From assembly GCA_020216625.1 (NCBI GenBank), contig JAIUYB010000166.1, forward strand, positions 1 through 5,945: 5,945 bases of DNA, read 5' to 3'. Below are positions 1-5,600 of this stretch, in pieces (positions within the stretch are counted from its first letter, which is position 1; every line of letters begins with the position of its first letter). Source of the DNA: Desulfarculus sp. Its GTDB lineage: Bacteria > Desulfobacterota > Desulfarculia > Desulfarculales > Desulfarculaceae. The notes beneath the pieces are model-generated. The model ran no database searches. It was not told the DNA's origin and was given only the letters and a program-made list of their open reading frames with translations. A program made the translations under genes and the position numbers.

Positions 1-951
1 CAGGTTGGTCTGGAAGCTGATCTCGTCGATGGATTTGACCACCTTGCCGATCTCGGCCCCGGCCCGGGCGATCTCCTCCATCGAGCCGGCGGTATGCTCC
101 ATGTCCTGGGCGGCCTGGGCCAGAAACTGGCGGGCCTGGGCCATCAGGTCCTCGGCCTGGCCCGAGTTCTCGGCCGTGGTCCGCACCATGGCGCTCACTT
201 GCTCCAAGGCGGCCGAGGTCTCCTGGAGCTGGGCCGCCTGTTGGCTCGAACCCTGGGCCACCTCGTCGGCCGCGCGCCAGACCAGGCGGCTGGATTGGGC
301 CACCCGCTCGGTGCTCTGGCCCAAGTCGGCGGTGACGGCCAGCATGGAGCGGGTGATGGAGCGGGCCAGCCAGAGCCCCACCAGCGCCACCAGCGCGATT
401 CCGCCGGGAATCAGGGTGGCCAGGAAGTTTTTGCCCTTGACCCGCTCTTCCAGGGTGAGCCGGGTGCTCCGCTCCAGGCGCTCCTGGCTGGCCTGGGCTT
501 GGCCGGAGATCAGCTCCGTCAACTGACGCAGGCCCTCGCGCCCGGCCTCCAGACGGCCCTGGGCCAGGTCGGCGCGGTGCCGCTCCCAGAGCGCGGCCGC
601 CTGGCCCAGGTCGGCCGCCCGGTTCTCCAGGCGGGCGACCTCCTCCAGGCGCTCGCGCAGCCGGGTGAACTGGGCTTCCAGGCCGGCGGCCTGGGCCTGG
701 GCCGCCTGGGTCTGGGAGAGCTTTTCCCCGTCCGGCGCGGCCAGGGCCCGGGTCTCCACCAGACCCAGGTTCAGCAGACCCGCTTCCAGCTCCCGGGCGG
801 CGGTGACCGCCGGAGCGTGGGCGTTGAGCAATGTAACCAGATTGTTCAGAACCCGGGTGGTGTGGATGAAACCGATGGCCCCGACCGCGGCCACCAAGGC
901 GATGGCCCCCACGAAGCCCAACCAAACCTTGCTCTTGACTGAAAGCGTCAT
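1..951 (-). CDS. Methyl-accepting chemotaxis protein, N-terminal 317 residues (cut by the left window edge)
   Basis: Transmembrane chemoreceptor that would sense a periplasmic ligand and signal to the CheA-CheW array; only the N-terminal part is present. The frame is open from ATG 951 to base 1. A GAGGGG Shine-Dalgarno lies about 6 bases upstream of the ATG. Residues 9-29 form TM1. Residues 30-175 are a helical, Ala/Gln/Glu/Leu-rich periplasmic region like the four-helix-bundle sensor type. TM2 spans about 176-196. The cytoplasmic helix contains QQAAQLQETSAALEQVSAMV (238-256) and ends with GAEIGKVVKSIDEISFQTNL, the start of the highly conserved signalling hairpin; the tip and return helix lie outside the window. 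A normal HAMP domain is not evident: RSITRSM after TM2 lacks the usual Pro, and there are only about 118 residues from TM2 to the FQTN motif. The ligand cannot be predicted. Family assignment is secure. Confidence 0.96.
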   Translation of the reverse strand, partial: MTLSVKSKVWLGFVGAIALVAAVGAIGFIHTTRVLNNLVTLLNAHAPAVTAARELEAGLLNLGLVETRALAAPDGEKLSQTQAAQAQAAGLEAQFTRLRERLEEVARLENRAADLGQAAALWERHRADLAQGRLEAGREGLRQLTELISGQAQASQERLERSTRLTLEERVKGKNFLATLIPGGIALVALVGLWLARSITRSMLAVTADLGQSTERVAQSSRLVWRAADEVAQGSSQQAAQLQETSAALEQVSAMVRTTAENSGQAEDLMAQARQFLAQAAQDMEHTAGSMEEIARAGAEIGKVVKSIDEISFQTNL

Positions 952-1034
952 CAAACCCCCTCGCGAAGCACGGTCCGCCGCCCTCCACCCGGGCAGGCGA
1001 GGAGGCGGGGTTGGCGGTTGGCGAGGGGTGCATC

Positions 1035-1071
1035 GGCCCCACGCCGCACTGGGTTGTCGTGCGGTGGGGCC
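1035..1071. repeat. Bulged 13-bp inverted repeat (hairpin) in the divergent MCP/lepA intergenic region
   Basis: GGCCCCA (1035-1041) pairs with TGGGGCC (1065-1071). After a 2-base bulge (1042-1043), CCGCAC (1044-1049) pairs with GTGCGG (1059-1064) around a 9-base loop. No T-tract follows on either strand, so it is not a standard intrinsic terminator. It lies upstream of the predicted lepA promoter and between the chemoreceptor start and its possible -10. It could be a regulator binding site or a structured leader of the chemoreceptor mRNA. The structure is read directly from the bases; the role is unknown. Confidence 0.6.
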
Positions 1072-1080
1072 AATATATCA
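1072..1080 (-). promoter_or_regulatory. Possible extended -10 promoter element for the chemoreceptor gene
   Basis: On the minus strand the bases read TGATATATT, an extended -10 (TG-N-TATATT, 5 of 6 matches to TATAAT). It lies about 120 bases upstream of the chemoreceptor ATG. No convincing -35 is found at 16-18 bases. Transcription would start near base 1065, at the edge of the 1035-1071 hairpin. This is one of the few AT-rich spots in the intergenic region, but short AT motifs are weak evidence. Confidence 0.35.
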
Positions 1081-1131
1081 CAGCCAGGGGCCGGGCCGGG
1101 CCTAAAGAAATCACCGGCTCCACCGGGGCAT

Positions 1132-1160
1132 TTGACGAACCCCGCGGCCTTGGATATGCT
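1132..1160 (+). promoter_or_regulatory. Predicted sigma70 promoter of lepA
   Basis: TTGACG at 1132-1137 (5 of 6 to the -35 consensus), a 17-base spacer, then TATGCT at 1155-1160 (4 of 6 to the -10 consensus). Predicted transcription start is near 1167, giving a leader of about 40 bases before the GTG start of lepA. This rules against longer in-frame starts such as the ATG at 1156, which lies inside the -10 itself. Confidence 0.68.
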
Positions 1161-1168
1161 GCCAAGGC
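1147..1168. promoter_or_regulatory. 7-bp inverted repeat spanning the lepA -10 (possible operator)
   Basis: GCCTTGG (1147-1153) and CCAAGGC (1162-1168) form a perfect inverted repeat separated by 8 bases, and the -10 hexamer (1155-1160) sits in the spacer. Placement over the -10 and near the start site is typical of a repressor operator, so lepA may be regulated by a dimeric DNA-binding protein. The symmetry is seen directly; the operator role is inference, and in such GC-rich DNA a chance dyad is possible. Confidence 0.4.
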
Positions 1169-1206
1169 AAGCACATGGCCGACACTCGACCAGGGAGGGC
1201 CCCACG

Positions 1207-3015
1207 GTGGCCGACAGAGCGCACACTCGCAACTTCAGCATCATCGCCCATATCGACCATGGCAAGTCCACCCTGGCCGACCGGCTGATCCAGGCCTGCG
1301 GCATGGTGACCGACCGCGAGTTCTACAACCAGCTCCTGGACAACCTCTACCTGGAGCAGGAGCGGGGCATCACCATCAAGAGCCAGGCCATCACCCTGCC
1401 CTACACCGCTTTGGACGGCCAGACCTACGAGCTGAACCTGATCGACACCCCCGGCCACGTGGACTTCACCTACGAGGTCAGCCGGGCCCTGAGCTCCTGC
1501 GACGGGGTGATCCTGGTGGTGGACGCCAGCCAGGGGGTGGAGGCCCAGACCCTGGCCAACCTCTACCTGGCCATGGAGCACGACCTGACCGTGGTGCCGG
1601 TGATCAACAAGATCGACCTGCCCTCGGCCGACGTGGAGGCCACCCGGCTGCAGATCAGCGAGGACCTGGGTCTGGACGGCGACGAGGCCATCGCCATCAG
1701 CGCCAAGGACGGGATCAACATCCCGGCGGTGCTGGAGGCGGTGGTGCAGAAGCTGCCTCCGCCCAGCGGCGACCCCGAGGCCCCCCTGCAGGCCCTGATC
1801 TTCGACGCCCAGTACGACCCCTACCGCGGCACCGTGATCAGCGTCCGGGTGGTCAACGGCCGCCTGAAGGCCGGCGACCTGATCCATTTCATGCACGTGG
1901 GCGCGGACTACAAGGTGGAGGAGGTGGGGGTCTTCGGCCTCAAGCGCGTCCCCACGCCAGCGCTCACCGCCGGCCAGGTGGGCTACGTCATCGCCGGAGT
2001 CAAGACGGTCAGCGACACCAGCGTGGGCGACACCATCACCCACCAGGAGCGCCCGGCGGCCGCGCCCCTGCCCGGCTTCCGCGAGATCAAGCCGGTGGTC
2101 TTCTCCTCCATCTATCCGGTGGCCACCGACGACTACCCCGACCTGGCCGACGCCATCGAGAAGCTCAAGCTCAACGACGCGGCCCTGATCTACCACAAGG
2201 ACACCTCCCAGGCCCTGGGCCACGGTTTTCGCTGCGGCTTTTTGGGCCTGCTGCACCTGGAGGTGGTCCAGGAGCGCCTGGAACGGGAATTCGGCCTGTC
2301 GCTGGTGCTCACGGTGCCCAGCGTCAGCTATCATGTTTTCCTGAACGACGGCAGCCAGATCGAGGTCGAAAACCCGGCCTATTTCCCCGACCCCAGCCGC
2401 ATCGAGCACTGCGAGGAGCCCTACATCAAGGCCACCATCCTGATGCCCGAGCGCTACATCGGCGCGGTGATGCAGCTCTGCCTGGACCGCCGGGGAATCA
2501 ATCCCAAGTACCACTATCCCACCAAGGGCCGGGTGGAGCTTTCCTTCGAGTTGCCCCTGGCCGAGGTCATCTACGACTTCTACGACAAGCTCAAGACCGT
2601 CACCCAGGGCTATGGCTCCTTTGACTACGAGCTGATCGACTACCGCCAAGGCGATCTGGTCAAACTTGATATCTTGGTCAACGGCGAGAAGGTCGATGCC
2701 CTCTCCTGCCTGGTCCACCGCGAGCGCGCCCGCATCCGGGCCCTGCACGCGGTCAACAAGCTCAAGGACACCATTCCCCGCCAGCAGTTCAAGATCGCCA
2801 TCCAGGGGGCCATCGGCGGCACCATCATCGCCCGCAGCACCATCAACGCCTTCCGCAAGGACGTCACCGCCAAATGTTATGGCGGCGACGTCAGCCGCAA
2901 GCGCAAGCTTCTGGAAAAGCAGAAGGAAGGCAAGAAGCGCATGAAGGTGGTGGGCTCGGTGCCCATCCCCCAGAAGGCCTTCCTGGCGGTGCTGCAAAGC
3001 GATACCGACGAATAG
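1207..3015 (+). CDS. lepA: Elongation factor 4, translational GTPase LepA (602 residues)
   Basis: Ribosome-associated cytoplasmic GTPase of the EF-G superfamily, implicated in elongation, back-translocation or ribosome assembly. The GTPase motifs are intact: AHIDHGKS (14-21), switch I RGITI (53-57), DTPGH (80-84), NKID (134-137) and SAK (165-167). Further domains are a domain II barrel at about 195-280, an EF-G III-like domain with GFRCGFLG (340-347), an EF-G C-type domain at about 403-490, and the LepA-specific C-terminal domain at about 493-598 with CYGGDVSRKRKLLEKQKEGK (557-576). Length matches the usual ~600. The GTG start is chosen because GGAGG (1194-1198) lies 8 bases upstream and the family N-terminus begins here; longer in-frame starts would fall upstream of the predicted transcription start. 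Ahead of switch I the sequence is LYLEQERGITI, where many LepA proteins have MDLERERGITI. No lepB follows, unlike in E. coli, and I see no clear terminator. Confidence 0.98.
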   Translation: MADRAHTRNFSIIAHIDHGKSTLADRLIQACGMVTDREFYNQLLDNLYLEQERGITIKSQAITLPYTALDGQTYELNLIDTPGHVDFTYEVSRALSSCDGVILVVDASQGVEAQTLANLYLAMEHDLTVVPVINKIDLPSADVEATRLQISEDLGLDGDEAIAISAKDGINIPAVLEAVVQKLPPPSGDPEAPLQALIFDAQYDPYRGTVISVRVVNGRLKAGDLIHFMHVGADYKVEEVGVFGLKRVPTPALTAGQVGYVIAGVKTVSDTSVGDTITHQERPAAAPLPGFREIKPVVFSSIYPVATDDYPDLADAIEKLKLNDAALIYHKDTSQALGHGFRCGFLGLLHLEVVQERLEREFGLSLVLTVPSVSYHVFLNDGSQIEVENPAYFPDPSRIEHCEEPYIKATILMPERYIGAVMQLCLDRRGINPKYHYPTKGRVELSFELPLAEVIYDFYDKLKTVTQGYGSFDYELIDYRQGDLVKLDILVNGEKVDALSCLVHRERARIRALHAVNKLKDTIPRQQFKIAIQGAIGGTIIARSTINAFRKDVTAKCYGGDVSRKRKLLEKQKEGKKRMKVVGSVPIPQKAFLAVLQSDTDE

Positions 3016-3054
3016 CCATTATTTCATAGGGTTATTTATGGTCTAACCTTGGGC

Positions 3055-3084
3055 TTGACAGCGGCCTTCCCCACTTCCTATGAT
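3055..3084 (+). promoter_or_regulatory. Near-consensus sigma70 promoter of the oadG-oadB operon
   Basis: TTGACA at 3055-3060 (6 of 6), an 18-base spacer, and TATGAT at 3079-3084 (5 of 6). The roughly 35 bases upstream of the -35 are strikingly AT-rich for this genome, like an UP element. Predicted start is near 3091. The leader of about 84 bases (3091-3174) contains a GTAGCC direct repeat and a small ACATT/AATGT dyad but no riboswitch I can recognise. A strong, possibly constitutive promoter is inferred. Confidence 0.8.
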
Positions 3085-3109
3085 CTTTCCGGCACATTAC
3101 AGCTTGAAT

Positions 3110-3126
3110 GTAGCCATTATGTAGCC
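3110..3126 (+). repeat. GTAGCC tandem direct repeat in the oadGB leader, 11-base period
   Basis: GTAGCC occurs at 3110-3115 and again at 3121-3126, one helical turn apart, just downstream of the predicted start site. A 10-base copy, TAGCCATTAT (3111-3120), is also found exactly at 3013-3022 across the lepA stop, so copies flank the promoter. These could be regulator half-sites or chance; the repeat itself is exact. Confidence 0.35.
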
Positions 3127-3174
3127 GCGCGGATTGGGAGCCGCGACGGCGCACAAAATACAAGGGAGGAAGAC

Positions 3175-3336
3175 ATGGAACCCATTAACTGGGGTCAAGC
3201 ATGGAGCATCGTCGGCGGTGGCCTGCTGACCACCTTCGTCATCATGACCCTCTTGGCCGTGATCACCAACTTGCTGGGCAAGCTGTTCGTTTCCTTGGAG
3301 AAACGTAAAGAGGCCCAGGGTGGGGAGGCCAAGTGA
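3175..3336 (+). CDS. oadG: OadG-type small gamma subunit of a sodium-pump decarboxylase (53 residues)
   Basis: Small membrane protein that in known pumps (oxaloacetate, methylmalonyl-CoA and glutaconyl-CoA decarboxylases) anchors and assembles the soluble carboxyltransferase with the beta subunit. One transmembrane helix is visible at about residues 11-38 (GGGLLTTFVIMTLLAVITNLLG core), followed by a short charged tail, EKRKEAQGGEAK. ATG 3175 is chosen because GGGAGG (3164-3169) lies 5 bases upstream; an in-frame TTG at 3049 lies upstream of the predicted transcription start. The subunit is shorter than the ~80-residue enterobacterial OadG and lacks the long Ala/Pro linker and C-terminal region. 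The stop codon overlaps the oadB start by one base. Sequence alone is weakly diagnostic at this size; the assignment leans on the adjacent beta gene. Substrate specificity is unknown. Confidence 0.82.
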   Translation: MEPINWGQAWSIVGGGLLTTFVIMTLLAVITNLLGKLFVSLEKRKEAQGGEAK

Positions 3337-4529
3337 TGAACTGGTACGAGCACCACGACGGCATCCTGAAGATCATGGGCGTGCAGATGGGCTTCGCCAA
3401 TCTGACCCTGCCCCAGTTCATCATGATCCTGATCGGTCTGGGCTACATCTACCTGGCCATCAAGAAGGAGTGGGAGCCCTACGAGCTGTTGCCCATCGGC
3501 GCGGGCATGATCCTGGCCAACCTGCCCCTGGCCGGCCTGACCAGCCAGCCCGAGCCCGGCATGAGCGCGGGCATGGCCGGCGTGCTGGGCATCATTCTCA
3601 AGTACGGCCTGTACTTGTGGACCATCCTGCCCCAGTTCATCTTCTTCGGCATCGGCGCCCTGACCGACTTTAGCCCGCTCATCGCCAATCCCAAGGCCTT
3701 CCTCCTGGGGGCGGCGGCCCAGTTGGGCATCTTCACCGCCTTCCTGGGCGCTCTGGCGGTGGGCCTGCTGGTGCCGGAGTGGGGCTTCTCCATCAAGGAG
3801 GCCTGCTCCATCGGCATCATCGGCGGCGCCGATGGCCCCACCACCATCTACACCACGGGCATGCTGGCCCCGGACATCATGGGCATCACCGCCACCGCGG
3901 CCTATTCCTACATGGCCATGGTGGGCATCATCCAGCCGCCCATCATCAAGCTGATGACCAGCAAGGAGGAGCGGGCCATCTACATGAAGCCGGTGCTGCG
4001 CAAGGTGTCGCGCATCGAGCGCATCATGTTCCCCCTGGTCGCCACCCTGCTGATCATCCTGTTGATTCCCAAGAGCGCGCCGCTGGTGGGCTTTTTGTTC
4101 CTGGGCAACCTCTTCCGCGAATCCGGAGTGGTGGAGCGGCTTTCCAACACCGCCCAGAACGAGCTGATCAACATCATCACCATCCTGCTGATGCTGGGCA
4201 TCGGCGCCTCGATGCCGGCCGAGAAGGTGGCCGAGCCCCGCACCTTGTTGGTGCTCTGTCTGGGCCTGATCGCCTTTGCCTTCAGCACCGTGGGCGGCGT
4301 GCTGCTGGGCAAGATCATGAGCAAGTTCAGCAAGACCCCCCTGAACCCCATGATCGGGGCCAGCGGAGTTAGCGCGGTGCCCATGAGCGCCCGCATCGTC
4401 CACCATCTGGGCCAGGAGGCCAACAAGCGCAACTATTTGCTGATGCACGCCATGGGGCCCAACGTGGCCGGCGTGATCGGCTCGGCGGTGGCCGGCGGCT
4501 ACTTCCTGGGCCTATTCATCAACTTCTAG
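3336..4529 (+). CDS. oadB: Sodium ion-translocating decarboxylase beta subunit, OadB/GcdB/MmdB family (397 residues)
   Basis: Integral inner-membrane subunit that decarboxylates carboxybiotin and couples this to sodium export, completing the cycle begun by a carboxyltransferase and biotin carrier. Many hydrophobic helices span the protein. The family motif GIIGGADGPTTIY (160-172) carries Asp166, matching the essential Asp203 of Klebsiella OadB. By spacing, Tyr192, Asn337, Gly341, Ser346 and Arg353 (in NPMIGASGVSAVPMSAR) match Tyr229, Asn373, Gly377, Ser382 and Arg389, so the protein looks functional. ATG 3336 is preferred: GGAGG at 3324-3328 lies 7 bases upstream and the ATG overlaps the oadG stop (TGATG), implying coupled translation. 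GTG 3333 is an alternative adding one residue. No alpha or biotin-carrier gene adjoins it, so oxaloacetate, methylmalonyl-CoA and glutaconyl-CoA remain equally possible substrates. Confidence 0.96.
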   Translation: MNWYEHHDGILKIMGVQMGFANLTLPQFIMILIGLGYIYLAIKKEWEPYELLPIGAGMILANLPLAGLTSQPEPGMSAGMAGVLGIILKYGLYLWTILPQFIFFGIGALTDFSPLIANPKAFLLGAAAQLGIFTAFLGALAVGLLVPEWGFSIKEACSIGIIGGADGPTTIYTTGMLAPDIMGITATAAYSYMAMVGIIQPPIIKLMTSKEERAIYMKPVLRKVSRIERIMFPLVATLLIILLIPKSAPLVGFLFLGNLFRESGVVERLSNTAQNELINIITILLMLGIGASMPAEKVAEPRTLLVLCLGLIAFAFSTVGGVLLGKIMSKFSKTPLNPMIGASGVSAVPMSARIVHHLGQEANKRNYLLMHAMGPNVAGVIGSAVAGGYFLGLFINF

Positions 4530-4547
4530 GCTCATCTTCTCCCACGC

Positions 4548-4581
4548 CGCGGCCCGCGGGGATGCCTCCCCGCGGGCCGCG
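4548..4581 (+). terminator. Perfect 14-bp GC hairpin after oadB, likely transcript end
   Basis: Bases 4548-4561 pair perfectly with 4568-4581 around a 6-base loop (ATGCCT), starting 18 bases after the oadB stop. The stem is entirely G-C. The following bases, TCCGTTGGCG, are not a T-tract, so this is not a canonical intrinsic terminator. It may act as a T-poor terminator, a Rho-assisted end or an mRNA 3' stabiliser. Confidence 0.6.
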
Positions 4582-4585
4582 TCCG

Positions 4586-4614
4586 TTGGCGGGCCAGGCC
4601 GCTGGTGCTAGCAT
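4586..4614 (+). promoter_or_regulatory. Possible sigma70 promoter of the secreted NTF2-like gene
   Basis: TTGGCG (4586-4591), a 17-base spacer, then TAGCAT (4609-4614) preceded by TGC, giving an extended -10. Each hexamer matches 4 of 6 consensus positions. It sits directly after the oadB hairpin and about 40 bases before the next ATG, which is the expected place. Moderate to low confidence because neither hexamer is strong. Confidence 0.42.
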
Positions 4615-4654
4615 TAGCGTGATAAACGGGCATCCCGCCCGGGGAGGCCAGGCC

Positions 4655-5239
4655 ATGGACCGGAGGTTAAGGCGGATTTGTTTGGCGTGGACGGTGGCTT
4701 GCCTATTATTGTCCGGCAACGGGGTGGTGGCTCGCGCCGCCTCCTCCCCTCAGCCCGCCCCCCCGGTTTCCGGCTGCACGGTCTTCTCCGAGCAGGACCA
4801 GCAGGCCATGCGCGAGGTCCTGGCCCGCGCCGAGCTGGAGGCCCTGCTGGGCCGCGCGGCGCTGGCCTATCAGCGCCAGGACCTGGCCAGCCTGGAGGCC
4901 ATGGCCGACGAGCAGTTGGAGGTGCAGGTGCGCGGCCTGGGCCAAGACCAGACCCTTAGGGGGCGCGGCCGGGTGCGCGCGGTCTACGGGCCCCACCTCA
5001 AGGCCCTGGACTCCCCCCGCCTGGACCTGGGACAGCCCCAGATCAGCTTCGCCGGCCAGCGGGCCAGCCTGGTCGCCCCCTTCACCGCCTGGGCCGCGGC
5101 CGAGCTGCTGCCCGGTCTGGGCGGCGGGCAGACCCTTTTGCCCCTGCCCGGACGCCTCAAGGCCCTGGCCGAGCGCCGCCAGGGCCGGTGGCTGATCCTG
5201 CGGCTGGAGGTGATCCTGCCTGGCGTGCCCCGGGGCTAG
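4655..5239 (+). CDS. Secreted protein of unknown function, probable NTF2-like (SnoaL/DUF4440-type) fold (194 residues)
   Basis: Residues 1-28 form a Sec signal peptide: basic start MDRRLRR, hydrophobic core around 8-26, and an ARA-A cleavage site after residue 28. The mature protein, probably periplasmic, opens with a Pro-rich stretch. Then come helices (ELEALLGRAALAYQRQDLAS, about 55-74), a GRGRVRAVYGPHLKAL segment, and beta-strand-like stretches (LDLGQPQISF, RASLVAPFTAWA) ending in RRQGRWLILRLEVI. This order of helices, curved strands and a final GRW-strand is typical of NTF2-like domains, whose roles range from ligand binding to isomerases; no catalytic residues can be assigned. ATG 4655 has GGGGAGG (4641-4647) 7 bases upstream and begins exactly at the signal peptide. 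It follows oadB by 125 bases with its own putative promoter and is convergent with the next gene, 13 bases apart. Fold is inferred from pattern only. Confidence 0.85.
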   Translation: MDRRLRRICLAWTVACLLLSGNGVVARAASSPQPAPPVSGCTVFSEQDQQAMREVLARAELEALLGRAALAYQRQDLASLEAMADEQLEVQVRGLGQDQTLRGRGRVRAVYGPHLKALDSPRLDLGQPQISFAGQRASLVAPFTAWAAAELLPGLGGGQTLLPLPGRLKALAERRQGRWLILRLEVILPGVPRG

Positions 5240-5252
5240 ACTGGTTGCCGGA

Positions 5253-5537
5253 CTATTCCTTGACTCCGGTCTTGGCCTGGCCGGGTTGGGCGGCTAGTTC
5301 CGCCAGAAGCCTTTCCAAGAGCTGGTTCTGACGCTGGCCCATCTCCAGGATGGCCTGGCCGACCCCTTCCGGAGCTCCACCGGCCCGGCCTTCCATCACC
5401 CGGGCCAGGCGCATGGTGGCCACGGTCTGGCACAGAGCCAGCAACTCGCGGGTCTCGAAGTAGTGGCTGGTCTCCTGGATCATCCAGTTGACGTTCTTGT
5501 CCAGCCAGGCGTCCAGGTCGATCTTGTTGGCGGACAT
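5253..5537 (-). CDS. Small helical hypothetical protein (94 residues)
   Basis: I do not recognise this family. The protein is soluble-looking and almost entirely helical, with no signal peptide or membrane segment. The N-terminal part (IDLDAWLDKNVNWMIQETSH, 6-25) is rich in Asp and Trp. A middle segment, LLALCQTVATMRLARVMEG, contains the single Cys. A Gly-rich break precedes an amphipathic helix, VGQAILEMGQRQNQLLERLL, that could form a coiled coil and mediate oligomerisation. GGAG lies 8 bases upstream of ATG 5537, supporting the start. It follows the DUF6125-like gene by 63 bases on the same strand, so the two are probably co-transcribed. Its stop is 13 bases from that of the convergent secreted-protein gene. 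That it is real, rather than a chance frame, is supported by the Shine-Dalgarno, balanced amino-acid composition and tight packing. Confidence 0.75.
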   Translation of the reverse strand: MSANKIDLDAWLDKNVNWMIQETSHYFETRELLALCQTVATMRLARVMEGRAGGAPEGVGQAILEMGQRQNQLLERLLAELAAQPGQAKTGVKE

Positions 5538-5600
5538 GGGCTCGTCTCCATCGCGTGACAGGTAGACGGCGTGGCCGGGGACCGTGCCGAGTGGTCCGGC

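Noticed and set aside
94..942. Plus-strand open frames opposite the chemoreceptor
   Set aside because: Leu/Gly/Gln-rich antisense shadow; the minus strand encodes a textbook chemoreceptor through to the window edge.
1030..1056. Possible FliA (sigma28) flagellar promoter for the chemoreceptor on the minus strand, CAAC-N15-GCCGATGC
   Set aside because: The -10-like part matches 6 of 8 positions, but the -35 matches only 2 of 4 and it lies inside the hairpin; too weak to call.
1111..2997. Long open frame on the minus strand opposite lepA (about 628 codons)
   Set aside because: It mirrors lepA codon bias in GC-rich DNA; its translation is His/Asp/Gly/Val-rich with no domain, and lepA on the other strand is unmistakable.
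3030..3048. Possible lepA terminator GGTTA/TAACC
   Set aside because: Only a 5-bp stem with a 9-base loop and no T-tract; it lies just upstream of the oadGB -35 and is better explained as AT-rich promoter DNA.
3091..3174. Riboswitch in the oadGB leader
   Set aside because: The 84-base leader has only short dyads and no recognisable riboswitch core.
3195..4448. Long minus-strand open frame opposite oadG-oadB
   Set aside because: The product is a low-complexity His/Gln/Asp/Gly-rich sequence expected from antisense reading of GC-rich coding DNA; oadB is certain.
5248..5269. Possible bidirectional terminator between the convergent genes (CCGGA/TCCGG)
   Set aside because: A 5-bp stem with a 12-base loop, overlapping the end of the 94-residue gene and without T-tracts; not convincing.
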